DNA from: Flavobacterium ardleyense
GTDB lineage: Bacteria; Bacteroidota; Bacteroidia; Flavobacteriales; Flavobacteriaceae
Length of the DNA stretch: 64,000 nucleotides
Direction of reading: 5' to 3'
NCBI RefSeq assembly: GCF_033547075.1
Contig: NZ_CP137891.1
Coordinates: 310,001-374,000 of the forward strand
Part shown: positions 8,533 to 17,467 of the stretch, in pieces
How positions within the stretch are numbered: the first letter of the stretch is position 1
How the letters are laid out: every line of letters starts with the position of its first letter
Program-made: the position numbers and the translations under genes
Notes under the pieces: generated by a model
Databases searched by the model: none
What the model was told of the DNA's origin: nothing
What the model saw: the letters and a program-made list of their open reading frames with translations, nothing else

Positions 8533-9918
8533 ATGAAAAAAGTAGACGCCATAATAATCGGATCAGGTCAAGCCGGAAATCCTTTAGCGATGTCACTCGC
8601 ATATTCGGGAATGAAAGTGATTCTTATAGAAAAACACCAACTCCATATCGGTGGCACTTGTCTCAATGATGGTTGCACACCGTCCAAAACTCTTATCGCT
8701 TCGGCCAAAGTTGCGCATATTATCAATACTTCAGAAAAGCACGGAATTACTACCGAAAAAATGAATATCGATTTTGCCACTACTCAAAAGCGTAAAGATA
8801 AAATCGTTTTAGATTCTCGAAAGGGACTTATCAAACGACTTGAAGAAACCAAAAACCTTGAAGTAATCATTGGCACCGCTTCTTTTTCGGATGCTAAAAT
8901 CATTACAGTAACCGACAAAAACGGAAAGACTCAAGAATATACCGCCGAAAATATTTTTATAAATGCTGGTTGCCGACCAATGATTCCGGAAATCGAAGGT
9001 TTAGAAAATGTCAAGTATTACGATTCGACTTCCTTATTAGAACTCAAAGAGATTCCGAAAGAATTAATCGTTCTCGGCGGAAGTTATATCGGACTCGAAC
9101 TCGGTCAGGCATTTAGCCGACTGGGAGCAACCACTACAATAGTTGAGCGCTCTGCAAAACTGATGTCTAAAGAAGATAACGATGTTGCCGAATCTATTTT
9201 AGAATGTCTCGAAAATGAGGGGATGCAATTTCACTTCAATTCAGAAGCTATAAAAGTCTCAGAGAAAGATGGCGAAATTTCGGTAACCATTAAAAAAGGT
9301 GCAAAAGAGACGCAAATTCACGGCAGTCATCTTTTTATTGCGACGGGCAGAATTCCCAATAGCGACTTACTAAATCTCGAAAACGCCAGGATCAAAGCTG
9401 ACGAAAATGGTCATGTTTTGGTAAATAACAATCTAGAAACTAATGTCAAAGGCGTTTTTGCACTTGGCGATATCAAGGGCGGACCGCAATTTACCCAGAT
9501 CGCTTACGACGATTTTCGCATTGTCCGAGACAATATTCTCCACAGCAAAAAGCGTTCGTATAAGAACCGACCGATTCCGTATTGCATGTACACCGATCCT
9601 CAATTGGGCCGAATTGGCATTAGCGAGCAGGATGCAAAAGAGCAGAAATTAGATGTCGAAATTATCAGTATTCCCGGTCGTCGCATTACTCGAGGCATTG
9701 AAAGTGGCACAACTGAAGGTCTCTGGAAAGCAATTATCGACAAGAAAACCAATAAAATTTTAGGCGCGGCGATCATTGGATCAGAAGGCGGCGAGATAGC
9801 GACGGTTTTGCAAATGGCTATGCAGGGAAATCATAAAGCGACGGATATTCGCGACGGCATATTCTCGCATCCCTCCTATTCTGAGTCTTTAAATACACTT
9901 TTTGATCAGCTCAAGTAG
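8533..9918 (+). CDS. FAD/NAD(P)-dependent disulfide oxidoreductase, mercuric reductase-like
   Basis: Class I pyridine nucleotide-disulfide oxidoreductase of 461 residues. The N-terminal FAD motif is IIIGSGQAG. The redox-active pair Cys43/Cys48 lies in GGTCLNDGCTPSK. The NAD(P)-binding motif VLGGSYIGLELG starts near residue 170, and the second FAD motif ALGDIKGG near 310. The dimerisation domain ends in FSHPSYSESL, carrying the His/Glu pair of the family. It resembles the MerA-like branch, but it has no N-terminal heavy-metal domain and no C-terminal vicinal cysteines, and no mer genes are nearby. True mercury reduction is therefore doubtful. A general disulfide or quinone reductase is as likely, and the substrate is unknown. 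Confidence 0.85.
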   Translation: MKKVDAIIIGSGQAGNPLAMSLAYSGMKVILIEKHQLHIGGTCLNDGCTPSKTLIASAKVAHIINTSEKHGITTEKMNIDFATTQKRKDKIVLDSRKGLIKRLEETKNLEVIIGTASFSDAKIITVTDKNGKTQEYTAENIFINAGCRPMIPEIEGLENVKYYDSTSLLELKEIPKELIVLGGSYIGLELGQAFSRLGATTTIVERSAKLMSKEDNDVAESILECLENEGMQFHFNSEAIKVSEKDGEISVTIKKGAKETQIHGSHLFIATGRIPNSDLLNLENARIKADENGHVLVNNNLETNVKGVFALGDIKGGPQFTQIAYDDFRIVRDNILHSKKRSYKNRPIPYCMYTDPQLGRIGISEQDAKEQKLDVEIISIPGRRITRGIESGTTEGLWKAIIDKKTNKILGAAIIGSEGGEIATVLQMAMQGNHKATDIRDGIFSHPSYSESLNTLFDQLK

Positions 9919-9963
9919 TATTTTCATTTGGAGCTAATACCGCTATTTGCTTCAATTCCTCGC

Positions 9964-10040
9964 AGCAATGCTTTTTTTACAATGCTAGAAAAGGAGCTTC
10001 CGTTGGTCGCTCTTTTCTAGCAGTAAAAAATAGCATTGCT
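9964..10040. repeat. Imperfect palindrome, 32-34 nt arms
   Basis: The left arm (9964-9997) and right arm (10009-10040) are nearly exact reverse complements, with the cores AGCAATGCT, TGCTAGAAAA and GAGC matched by GCTC, TTTTCTAGCA and AGCATTGCT. About 11 bases form the loop. Downstream, GGGGCTAGAATGACATTTT (10066-10084) resembles GGGAGCTAGAACGACATTT in the 15.75 kb REP-like island, so both belong to the genome's palindromic repeat population. The rest of the 331-base gap (9919-10249) shows no coding potential. Confidence 0.8.
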
Positions 10041-10249
10041 CGCTCCGGGATTTCCACGCCTATCGGGGCTAGAATGACATTTTCAAAAGAAATAACCGCA
10101 TTCTTTTGAAGAAAATTCTTTGCAACCACTGAAATTGACCGAATTAGATAAGAACTCTTGAAAAAATATTATGCACGCATAGCACAATTTAAAATTATAA
10201 TTCTTAATTTCGTGACCTGAAATTAGTTTGATAAAAAATATTTAAAATA

Positions 10250-10996
10250 ATGAAAATATTAGTTTGTATTAGTCACGTGCCAGACACGACTTCAAAAATA
10301 AATTTTACAAATGGTGACTCAGAATTCGACACAAGTGGAGTTCAGTTTGTTATCAATCCAAATGACGAATTTGGTCTTACAAGAGCAATTTGGTTTCAAG
10401 AAAAACAAGGCGCAACTGTAACAGTTGTAAATGTTGGAGGACCAGAAACAGAGCCTACTTTGCGTAAAGCTCTTGCCATTGGTGCAAACGAAGCAATTCG
10501 TGTAAACGCTACTCCTACCGATGGAATTTTTGTTGCAAAACAACTTGCCGAAGTAATTAAAAACGGCGGTTACGATCTTGTGATTGCAGGAAAAGAATCA
10601 TTAGACTATAACGGTCAGATGGTACCTGGAATGATTGCAGGTCTTACAAGTTCAAACTTTGTAAACTCTTGTATCAATATCGAAGTTGACGGAACAAATG
10701 TTACTGCAATTCGCGAAATTGACGGTGGTAAAGAAACTGTTTCTACAACATTGCCACTTATAATTGGTGGTCAGAAAGGTCTAGTTGAAGAAAAAGATTT
10801 ACGTATTCCCAATATGCGTGGTATTATGACTGCAAGAACAAAAGCTCTAACAGTACTTGAGCCAGTAGATGCAAATGCAAATACAAAAGCAGTTAAGTTT
10901 GAAAAACCAGCAGCTAAGTCTAGCGTAAAAATGATTAGCCCAGACAATCTTGATGAGCTAATTAATCTTTTGCACACAGAGGCCAAAGTAATCTAA
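10250..10996 (+). CDS. etfB: Electron transfer flavoprotein, beta subunit
   Basis: Together with EtfA it forms the FAD/AMP-containing heterodimer that takes electrons from acyl-CoA and related dehydrogenases to the quinone pool. The 248-residue protein starts MKILVCISHVPDT and contains INPNDEFGLTRAI (about 37-49). It also has VTVVNVGGPETEPTLRKALAIGAN, the nucleotide-binding region, and the segment VIAGKESLDYNGQMVPGMIAGL. Near residue 190 it carries the recognition-loop-type sequence LRIPNMRGIMTARTK. etfA follows 60 bases downstream on the same strand, so the two are co-transcribed. Confidence 0.96.
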   Translation: MKILVCISHVPDTTSKINFTNGDSEFDTSGVQFVINPNDEFGLTRAIWFQEKQGATVTVVNVGGPETEPTLRKALAIGANEAIRVNATPTDGIFVAKQLAEVIKNGGYDLVIAGKESLDYNGQMVPGMIAGLTSSNFVNSCINIEVDGTNVTAIREIDGGKETVSTTLPLIIGGQKGLVEEKDLRIPNMRGIMTARTKALTVLEPVDANANTKAVKFEKPAAKSSVKMISPDNLDELINLLHTEAKVI

Positions 10997-11056
10997 TAAA
11001 ATAATTATTGAGCGCTTCATGAGTGCAACAATTATAAATAATAAATCGCAATTACC

Positions 11057-12025
11057 ATGTCAATATTAATATACGCAGAATCAGCAGAAGGTAAATTTAA
11101 GAAAGTAGCTTTTGAGCTTGCTTCTTATGCAAAAAAACTTGCTGAGACATTAAACACTACAGTTACAGCACTTACCATCAACGCAACTGATGTAAGTGAA
11201 CTTTCAAAATACGGAGTTGATAAAGTTTTAAAAGTAAACAACGATCAACTTAAAAATTTTTCGGCGAAAGCTTATGCTGATGTTTTAAAGCAAGCAGCTC
11301 AAAAAGAAGATCAAAAAGTAATCGTACTTTCTTCAACTACAGACAGTTTATACTTAGCACCATTGTTGGCGGTAAGCTTACAAGCAGGATACGCATCAAA
11401 CGTTGTTGGATTGCCAGTAAGTACAAGTCCGTTTGAAGTTAAACGTAATGCTTTTTCTAACAAAGCGTTTGTGATGACCGATATTACTACAGATGTAAAA
11501 GTTTTAGCTCTAGCCAAAAATTCTTACGGAATTGTAGAAAGTGCTTCAAACATGACCGAAGAGGATTTTTCTCCATCAATTGGTGAGAATAATTTTGGTG
11601 TTAAAACTGAATCTGTTGACAGAGCAACTGGACAAGTAACTATCGCTGATGCTGATATTGTTGTATCTGCAGGTCGTGGAATGAAAGGACCAGAAAATTG
11701 GGGAATGATCGAAGAATTAGCTTCTGTTTTGGGCGCTGCTACTGCTTGTAGTAAACCTGTTTCAGATCTAGGTTGGAGACCTCACAATGAGCACGTAGGT
11801 CAGACAGGAAAACCTGTCGCTGCAAATCTGTATATCGCCATTGGAATTTCAGGTGCTATTCAGCATATTGCTGGAATTAGTGCCTCTAAGGTAAAAGTGG
11901 TAATTAACCCTGACGCAGATGCACCATTCTTCAAAGTTGCTGACTACGGAATCGTAGGAGATGCTTTTGAAGTAGTTCCAAAATTGACAGAAAAACTAAG
12001 AGCGTTTAAAGCGGCAAATTCGTAA
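11057..12025 (+). CDS. etfA: Electron transfer flavoprotein, alpha subunit
   Basis: FAD-carrying subunit of the ETF heterodimer, 322 residues. The C-terminal FAD domain is diagnostic: VSAGRGMKGPENW, then LGAATACSKPVSDLGW, GQTGKPVAANLYIAIGISGA and INPDADAPFFKVADYGIVGDAFEVVP. The N-terminal ETF domain (about 1-190) is typical. It is the second gene of an etfBA operon closed by a hairpin terminator. No acyl-CoA dehydrogenase is adjacent, so the dehydrogenase partners lie elsewhere. Confidence 0.96.
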   Translation: MSILIYAESAEGKFKKVAFELASYAKKLAETLNTTVTALTINATDVSELSKYGVDKVLKVNNDQLKNFSAKAYADVLKQAAQKEDQKVIVLSSTTDSLYLAPLLAVSLQAGYASNVVGLPVSTSPFEVKRNAFSNKAFVMTDITTDVKVLALAKNSYGIVESASNMTEEDFSPSIGENNFGVKTESVDRATGQVTIADADIVVSAGRGMKGPENWGMIEELASVLGAATACSKPVSDLGWRPHNEHVGQTGKPVAANLYIAIGISGAIQHIAGISASKVKVVINPDADAPFFKVADYGIVGDAFEVVPKLTEKLRAFKAANS

Positions 12026-12044
12026 ACACTTTTCTATTTATAAT

Positions 12045-12089
12045 AAAAGGGCAGCTTTGATTTAATTATTAAAGAGGCCCTTTACTTTT
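12045..12089 (+). terminator. Terminator of etfBA
   Basis: AAAGGGC pairs with GCCCTTT around an inner CTTTGA...TTAAAG helix, followed by ACTTTTT. It lies 20 bases after the etfA stop. Confidence 0.75.
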
Positions 12090-12191
12090 TCCATAAAAAA
12101 ATAAGTCCGAACTTTGTAGAATATAATTATTTTGAAATCTGACCGTTGTTGGATTGACATTTTTATAAAATCGGACACACTTATCTATAAT

Positions 12192-12812
12192 ATGAGCCTC
12201 GTAAAACTAACTATAAAAGGAATTTCTTACAGTCAGACACAAAATGGTGCCTATGCTTTAATTTTGAATGAAGCTGATGGTGATCGCAAATTACCAATTG
12301 TTATAGGTGCATTTGAAGCACAATCAATTGCAATCGCATTAGAGAAGGAAATTAAGCCTCCTCGTCCACTCACTCACGACTTATTTAAAAATTTTGCCGA
12401 CCGTTTTGACATTGTGGTTAAACAAGTCATTATTCATAAACTGGTAGACGGCGTGTTTTATTCAAGTATCATTTGCGAACGCGATAAAATTGAAGAAATA
12501 ATCGATGCACGTACTTCTGATGCTATCGCACTAGCTTTACGTTTTCACGCGCCAATTTTTACTTATAAAAATATCCTTGACAAGGCGGGAATTTACCTTA
12601 AAGGAAATAAAGAAACCGACGAAGATGGGCAAGACGTAGACGATGTACTTTCTAATCCTGATACTTTTGGTCAAGAAGAGAGTAATGAGTCTAAAGGTGC
12701 GTATGTAAAATTTAGTTTGTCAGAACTGACAGATCTGCTAAATGCAGCCGTTGCGGAGGAAGATTACGAGAAAGCAGCCAAAGTACGAGACGAAATTTCA
12801 AAAAGAGAATAG
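12192..12812 (+). CDS. Bifunctional nuclease (DUF151/BFN) with C-terminal UVR motif
   Basis: The first ~130 residues are a BFN domain: [48 protein letters not shown] and [15 protein letters not shown]. The last ~35 residues ([24 protein letters not shown]) form a UVR motif like those in UvrB/UvrC and other protein-contact modules. The ATG at 12192 gives 206 residues starting MSLVKLTI. A longer frame using TTG at 12132 adds a sequence unlike the family. BFN homologues have been reported to have DNase and RNase activity, but the cellular role in Bacteroidota is not settled. It lies 35 bases upstream of thyA. Confidence 0.9.
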   Translation: MSLVKLTIKGISYSQTQNGAYALILNEADGDRKLPIVIGAFEAQSIAIALEKEIKPPRPLTHDLFKNFADRFDIVVKQVIIHKLVDGVFYSSIICERDKIEEIIDARTSDAIALALRFHAPIFTYKNILDKAGIYLKGNKETDEDGQDVDDVLSNPDTFGQEESNESKGAYVKFSLSELTDLLNAAVAEEDYEKAAKVRDEISKRE

Positions 12813-12847
12813 TCCACAACAAACAAAATTTACATTTCCCCAGTATT

Positions 12848-13672
12848 ATGAAGCAATATCTTGATTTAGTACAGCACGTTATGGATCACGGCGTTCAGAA
12901 AGGCGATCGCACAGGCACCGGAACAAAAAGTGTTTTTGGCTATCAAATGCGTTTCGACCTAAGTGATGGTTTTCCGATGGTAACAACAAAAAAACTGCAT
13001 TTAAAGTCTATTGTTCATGAACTTCTATGGTTCCTGAAAGGTGATACAAACATTGCTTATCTAAAAGAAAATGGTGTAAAAATCTGGGATGAATGGGCTG
13101 ACGAAAACGGAAACCTTGGTCCGATTTATGGCCATCAATGGCGCAATTGGAATAGCGAAGAAATTGACCAAATTAAGGAAGTGATCGAAACTTTGAAGAC
13201 CAATCCAAACAGCAGACGAATGCTGATTTCTGCTTGGAATCCTTCTGTTTTGCCGGATACTTCCAAATCATTTTCAGAAAATGTTGCTGACGGCAAAGTT
13301 GCTTTACCGCCCTGCCACGCGTTTTTTCAGTTTTATGTAGCCGATGGAAAATTGTCTTGTCAATTGTACCAGCGTAGTGCCGATATATTTTTGGGGGTTC
13401 CTTTTAATATAGCTTCTTACGCATTGCTTACAATGATGATCGCACAAGTTTGTAATCTGGAAGTAGGAGATTTTATCCACACTTTTGGAGATGCACATAT
13501 TTACAACAATCACTTTGAACAGCTAGAATTACAACTTTCTAGAGATATGAGGCCATTGCCAAAAATGGAATTAAATCCTGAAATCAAAGATATTTTGGAC
13601 TTTACAGCTAATGATTTTACTTTGGTAAATTACGATCCACACCCTGGAATTAAAGGTGCGGTAGCAGTTTAG
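12848..13672 (+). CDS. thyA: Thymidylate synthase
   Basis: Converts dUMP to dTMP using methylene-tetrahydrofolate, releasing dihydrofolate. The 274-residue protein has all the signature elements: the phosphate-binding RTGTGT at about 21-26, [12 protein letters not shown] (121-132) and the catalytic Cys156 in [10 protein letters not shown]. The [21 protein letters not shown] segment (about 171-191) and the HIYNNH motif near 220 are also present. The next gene, dihydrofolate reductase, recycles the dihydrofolate it makes, so the pair forms a compact thymidylate cycle module. Confidence 0.98.
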   Translation: MKQYLDLVQHVMDHGVQKGDRTGTGTKSVFGYQMRFDLSDGFPMVTTKKLHLKSIVHELLWFLKGDTNIAYLKENGVKIWDEWADENGNLGPIYGHQWRNWNSEEIDQIKEVIETLKTNPNSRRMLISAWNPSVLPDTSKSFSENVADGKVALPPCHAFFQFYVADGKLSCQLYQRSADIFLGVPFNIASYALLTMMIAQVCNLEVGDFIHTFGDAHIYNNHFEQLELQLSRDMRPLPKMELNPEIKDILDFTANDFTLVNYDPHPGIKGAVAV

Positions 13673-13754
13673 TAGTGCGAAATTAGAAATTAGAAAAAAA
13701 TCAAAATAGTTAGGAATTGCATTGGCAGTTTGTGAAATTTAAATTATAAAAAGT

Positions 13755-14237
13755 ATGATCATACTTGTTGCAGCGGCCTCCGAAAATAATGTGTTAGGAA
13801 AAGACAATGCATTGCCTTGGCGATTGCCTTTAGATTTTAAACATTTTAAAGACATTACTTCAGGACACCATATTATTATGGGCCGCAAGACTTTTGAAAG
13901 TCTACCAACTCAACTTACCAATCGTACCCATATAGTAATTACGCGACAAACTGATTACAATTGTGACGGTTGCATTCTTGTTCACGATTTAAAAACGGCG
14001 ATTGATAAAGTACCAGTTGGCGAAGATGCTTACGTTGTAGGTGGCGGAGACATTTTTGATATGGCAATAAATATTGCTGATAAAATTGAACTTACTAGAG
14101 TTCATACCACAATTGAGGGTGATGCTTTTTTTCCAAAAATCGATGCTGAGAAATGGGATCTAGTTTGGGAAGAAAGACACGAAAAAGACGAAAAGCACAA
14201 TTTTGCTTTTACATTTCAAACCTTTGTTAGGAAATAA
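13755..14237 (+). CDS. folA: Dihydrofolate reductase
   Basis: NADPH-dependent reduction of dihydrofolate to tetrahydrofolate; the target of trimethoprim. The length of 160 residues is normal. The N-terminal strand MIILVAAASENNVLGKDNALPWRLPLD contains the Met20-loop Trp22 and the proton-relay Asp27. HHIIMGRKTFESL supplies the NADPH-binding motif, and VVGGGDIF is the conserved C-terminal glycine motif. It follows thyA by 82 bases. Confidence 0.97.
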   Translation: MIILVAAASENNVLGKDNALPWRLPLDFKHFKDITSGHHIIMGRKTFESLPTQLTNRTHIVITRQTDYNCDGCILVHDLKTAIDKVPVGEDAYVVGGGDIFDMAINIADKIELTRVHTTIEGDAFFPKIDAEKWDLVWEERHEKDEKHNFAFTFQTFVRK

Positions 14238-14292
14238 TTAAAAAACAGGTATATAAAGTTCGCATACTTTATATTTACAGAAATATACAACG

Positions 14293-15024
14293 ATGTCAGA
14301 AAAAGTTACTCCTTACAAAGATTCAAATCTGGGCAAAAAAGAGCAGGTCGAGCAGATGTTTGACAATATCTCTGGAAATTATGACGATTTAAACCGCGTA
14401 ATTTCTTTTGGAATCGATCAGAAGTGGCGTAAGAAAGTTGTCAATTTAGTTAGCGCCACCAACCCAAAAAACGTTCTTGACGTTGCTACTGGAACTGGCG
14501 ATCTTGCGATTATGCTTTCTAGTACTCCCGCAGAAGAAATTGTTGGAATTGATATTTCGGCAGGAATGCTGGACATCGGTAAGAAGAAGATTGCACAAAA
14601 GAATCTTTCTCAAAAAATCGAAATGAGACAAGAAGATTCAGAAGCATTGACTTTTGCAGACAATTCTTTTGATGCTGTAACCGTAGCTTTCGGAATTCGA
14701 AATTTTGAAACATTAGAAAAAGGTTTGGCCGAAATACTACGTGTCTTAAAGCCGGGCGGAATATTTGTAATTCTCGAAACATCAGTACCAGAGAAGTTTC
14801 CATTTAAGCAAGGCTACCAATTTTACTCAAAAAACATTCTTCCCCTAATTGGAAAAATCTTTTCTAAAGATGATGTCGCTTACGGATATTTATCCGAATC
14901 GGCAGCAGCTTTCCCTTATGGTGAGGCTTTAAACAATATTTTATCAAAAATTGGGTTTATAGACGTACGAGCTATGCCACAAACTTTTGGAGTAGCCACT
15001 ATCTATTCAGCGTCTAAAAAATAG
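14293..15024 (+). CDS. ubiE: Demethylmenaquinone methyltransferase (UbiE/MenG family)
   Basis: SAM-dependent C-methyltransferase of quinone synthesis. In Bacteroidota, which use menaquinone, the expected reaction is demethylmenaquinone to menaquinone. The 243-residue protein has the family N-terminus [16 protein letters not shown] and the SAM motif [10 protein letters not shown] (about 62-71). The typical UbiE motif VAFGIRNF and [18 protein letters not shown] follow, with [11 protein letters not shown] at the C-terminus. porT begins two bases after its stop, so the two genes are transcriptionally tied. Confidence 0.95.
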   Translation: MSEKVTPYKDSNLGKKEQVEQMFDNISGNYDDLNRVISFGIDQKWRKKVVNLVSATNPKNVLDVATGTGDLAIMLSSTPAEEIVGIDISAGMLDIGKKKIAQKNLSQKIEMRQEDSEALTFADNSFDAVTVAFGIRNFETLEKGLAEILRVLKPGGIFVILETSVPEKFPFKQGYQFYSKNILPLIGKIFSKDDVAYGYLSESAAAFPYGEALNNILSKIGFIDVRAMPQTFGVATIYSASKK

Positions 15025-15025
15025 T

Positions 15026-15718
15026 ATGAAAAAAATATTTCTACTCACATTCTTAGTTTTTGCATTGCAGTCTCAAGCACAATTTGGCAAAGATCCCTTA
15101 ACCAACCTTGAAAATTGGGACAAGCAGCGAGTTCACTGGGGTTACTTTCTTGGTTTCAACTCGTACGATTTTAAGATTGATTACAAGGACGCGGTCGAAG
15201 AGGATATCGCGGTAAAAACTAACATAGGATTTAACGTGGGTCTAATTGGTAATTTACGCCTCAACGAATATTTTGATTTGCGATTTGAACCAGGACTTTA
15301 TTACGCACAACGTGACTTGACTTTTCCCGGCTTCGAAAAAACTTTTGATGCTGAGAGACCCGTGAAATCCACTTTTATTCACTTTCCACTTTTGGTAAAA
15401 TATTCGGCATTGCGTACCGGAAATATCCGACCGTTTTTATTAGGAGGAGTTTCCACAACACTCAATCTTTCTAGTAATTCTAATACTCAAGAAGATAATG
15501 TGGAGCAGCGTTTTCGTGTAAAACAATGGACCAACAACTACGAATTGGGTTTTGGAATTGACTTATATTTTGAATATTTCAAATTCTCACCATCGATAAG
15601 AGGTGTTTTCGGACTTAAAGACGAATTAATTCGGGACAATAATCCAAACAGCCCGTGGACTGGAAATATTGAGTCGATGAAAACTAGAGCGATTATGGTG
15701 AATTTTACGTTTCAGTAG
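15026..15718 (+). CDS. porT: PorT-family outer-membrane protein, T9SS component
   Basis: A 230-residue beta-barrel-type protein with a signal peptide ending SQAQ. The start of the mature protein (NWDKQRVHWGYFLGFNSYDFKI) and the body (GFNVGLIGNLRLNEYFDLRFEPGLYYAQR; FRVKQWTNNYELGFGIDLYFEYFKFSPSIRGVFGL) match the PorT family. In Porphyromonas gingivalis and in Flavobacterium johnsoniae (as SprT) this protein is required for type IX secretion. It lies directly behind ubiE, with a 1-base gap. This agrees with the T9SS sorting domains on the proteins at both 2-472 and 34164-35723. Confidence 0.88.
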   Translation: MKKIFLLTFLVFALQSQAQFGKDPLTNLENWDKQRVHWGYFLGFNSYDFKIDYKDAVEEDIAVKTNIGFNVGLIGNLRLNEYFDLRFEPGLYYAQRDLTFPGFEKTFDAERPVKSTFIHFPLLVKYSALRTGNIRPFLLGGVSTTLNLSSNSNTQEDNVEQRFRVKQWTNNYELGFGIDLYFEYFKFSPSIRGVFGLKDELIRDNNPNSPWTGNIESMKTRAIMVNFTFQ

Positions 15719-15720
15719 GA

Positions 15721-15880
15721 ATCCTCACCCCCCCGCCCTCTCCAAAGGAGAGGGAGCTAGAACGACATTTAAGAGGTTGTTTGTTTGTCAAGACATTTTA
15801 GGGTTCGAAGACCAATATAATCTTGTATTCCCGTCCTCCCCCCAACCCCCTCCGAAGGAACGGGGAGCTAGAACGTGGTA
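15721..15880. repeat. REP-like GC-rich palindromes (two related copies)
   Basis: Two similar GC-rich units stand out against the AT-rich background. One at about 15725-15770 contains CCCTCTCCAAAGGAGAGGG followed by AGCTAGAACGACATTT. The other at about 15835-15877 contains CCCCCTCCGAAGGAACGGGG followed by AGCTAGAACG. Each can fold into a short hairpin. They start a 1.75-kb island without genes between porT and the RNA methyltransferase gene. Confidence 0.7.
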
Positions 15881-15940
15881 AAAGAATTATACTATTAAAT
15901 GTCTTAAATCTTTACATTTCCTCACAATCCCTCCCACAAA

Positions 15941-16000
15941 CTTGTCATCCTGACGAAGGAAGGCCCGAGAGATAGCGAACGGGCGAAGCAATCTCATTAG
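15941..16000. repeat. GTCATCCTGACGAAGGA-type intergenic repeat
   Basis: CTTGTCATCCTGACGAAGGAAGG ... GGGCGAAGCAATCTC is a GC-rich repeat type known to be scattered between genes in Bacteroidota. Only one copy is in this window. It may have acted as a landing site or as part of the mosaic that precedes the palindrome array. Confidence 0.5.
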
Positions 16001-16012
16001 AAGCTCAATTTC

Positions 16013-17187
16013 AGCTGATAATCAAGAAATATTTCATACAAAAAGACTCTTCTTAGCAATATCCGTTGGTGATTTCTGGCGCTTGCCTGTGGCGAGTACC
16101 TACTTTCTTAAAAAAACTAATCTCAGCGTGTGTGACGCGAATTATTTCGATAGAACATTTGACTCATGGAACCCGCGTCACAGACGCTTTGTTTGAGGAA
16201 AAAAAGAAAGTAGGTACTCGTTGTAAACGAGCACCAGATGAGGGTTGTAAACGCGTATCAACCGAAATGTCATTAGATGTTTATCTACAACTTTCACCAA
16301 TAGCCTAGCTGATAATCAAGAAATATTTCATGCAAAAAGACTCTTCTTAGCAATATCCGCTGGTAAATTCTGGTGCTTGCCTGTGGCGAGTACCTACTTT
16401 CTTAAAAGAACTAATCACAGCGTCTGTGACGCGGATTATTTCAATAGAAAATTTAACTCATGTGACCCGCGTCACAGACGCTTTGTTTAAGGAAAATAAG
16501 AAAGTAGGTACTCGTTGTAAACGAGCACCAGATGAGGGTTCAACCGAAATGTCATTAGATGATTAACTACAACTTTCACCCAAAGCCTTGCGAAATCATG
16601 GAACCCGCGTTGCAGACGCTTTGTTTAAGGAAAATAAGAAAGTAGGTACTTGTTGTAAACGAGCACCAGATGAGGGTTGTAAACGCGTATCAACCGAAAT
16701 GTCATTAGATGTTTATCTACAACTTTCACCAATAGCCTAGCTGATAATCAAGAAATATTTCATGCAAAAAGACTCTTCTTAGCAATATCCGCTGGTAAAT
16801 TCTGGTGCTTGCCTGTGGCGAGTACCTACTTTCTTAAAAGAACTAATCACAGCGTCTGTGACGCGAATTATTTCGATAGAACATTTAACTCATGTAAACC
16901 GCGTCACAGACGCTTTGTTTGAGGAAAAAAAGGAAGTAGGTACTCGTTGTAAACGAGCACCAGATGAGGGTTGCAAGCGTATCAACCGAAATGTCATTAG
17001 ATGATCATCTACAACTTTCACCCATAGCCTTGCGAAATCATGGAACCCGCGTCACGGACGCTTTGTTTAAGGAAAACAAGAAAGTAGGTGCTCGTTTACA
17101 ACGAGCACCAGATGAGGTTGTAAACGCGTATCAGCAGAAATGTCATTAGATATATATCCACAACTTTCACGCACAGCCTTGCGACCT
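16013..17187. repeat. Tandem array of long palindromes (three 164-nt hairpins plus extra half-units)
   Basis: Three direct copies begin AGCTGATAATCAAGAAATAT at 16013, 16307 and 16739. Each holds a 164-nt imperfect inverted repeat, at 16075-16238, 16369-16532 and 16801-16964. The paired blocks are TCTGGTGCTTG with CGAGCACCAGA, GAGTACCTACTTTCTT with AAGAAAGTAGGTACTC, and AGCGTCTGTGACGCG with CGCGTCACAGACGCT. The right arm also contains its own small hairpin, CTCGTTGTAAACGAG. Units 2 and 3 are each followed by one more right-half copy, beginning TGCGAAATCATGGAACCCGCG at about 16589 and 17031. There are therefore three left halves and five right halves. Short open frames inside are by-products of the repeat. 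No transposase is nearby. Confidence 0.9.
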
Positions 17188-17302
17188 TAACGTTCTAAAC
17201 TTTACGTACCTTGCGGTAAAATTTACTATTGTTTACAAAAAGATTAATTTGAATGAAAGGCTTTTTTCCTTAAAATACAAGTTCATTTACTATTTACCAC
17301 AA

Positions 17303-17460
17303 GTCTGCGTGAGGGATGGGAACGGCATCCTTTTGCTTACCCAATTAGTTGAAATTTACCGAAAATCTTCCAAGCAAAAGATACAGAGGACAGCCCGACC
17401 TGAGCCAAAATACTACTGAATGTTTGCACTCAACCTTCTGGCGAAAGGGCACGCCCAAAA
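17303..17460 (-). repeat. Dispersed stem-loop repeat, copy 1 (minus orientation)
   Basis: Read on the minus strand it runs TTTGGGCGTGCCC ... TTGGCTCAGGTCGGGCTGTCC ... ATCTTTTGCTT ... AAGCAAAAGGATGCC ... ATCCCTCACGCAGAC. The same order of blocks is found at 22921-23038 and 62081-62264. The TTTTGCTT/AAGCAAAA pair makes the central stem. It directly abuts the 3' end of the RNA methyltransferase gene. Confidence 0.75.
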
Positions 17461-17467
17461 GAAAATA

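Noticed and set aside
8533..9918. Mercury resistance locus
   Set aside because: Only a MerA-like reductase is present, without metal-binding domain, C-terminal cysteines, merR, merT or merP.
12132..12191. Upstream TTG start for the bifunctional nuclease
   Set aside because: The added 20 residues do not fit the family; the domain starts directly at [10 protein letters not shown].
16066..17149. Short open frames in the palindrome array (80 and 61 codons)
   Set aside because: They are made of the repeat itself, recur only with it and show no protein family features.
16013..17187. CRISPR array
   Set aside because: Units are 290-430 bases, not 25-40; no equal-length unique spacers and no cas genes.
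15721..17467. Insertion sequence or prophage remnant
   Set aside because: No transposase or integrase fragment could be read in any frame; repeats are palindromic and non-coding.
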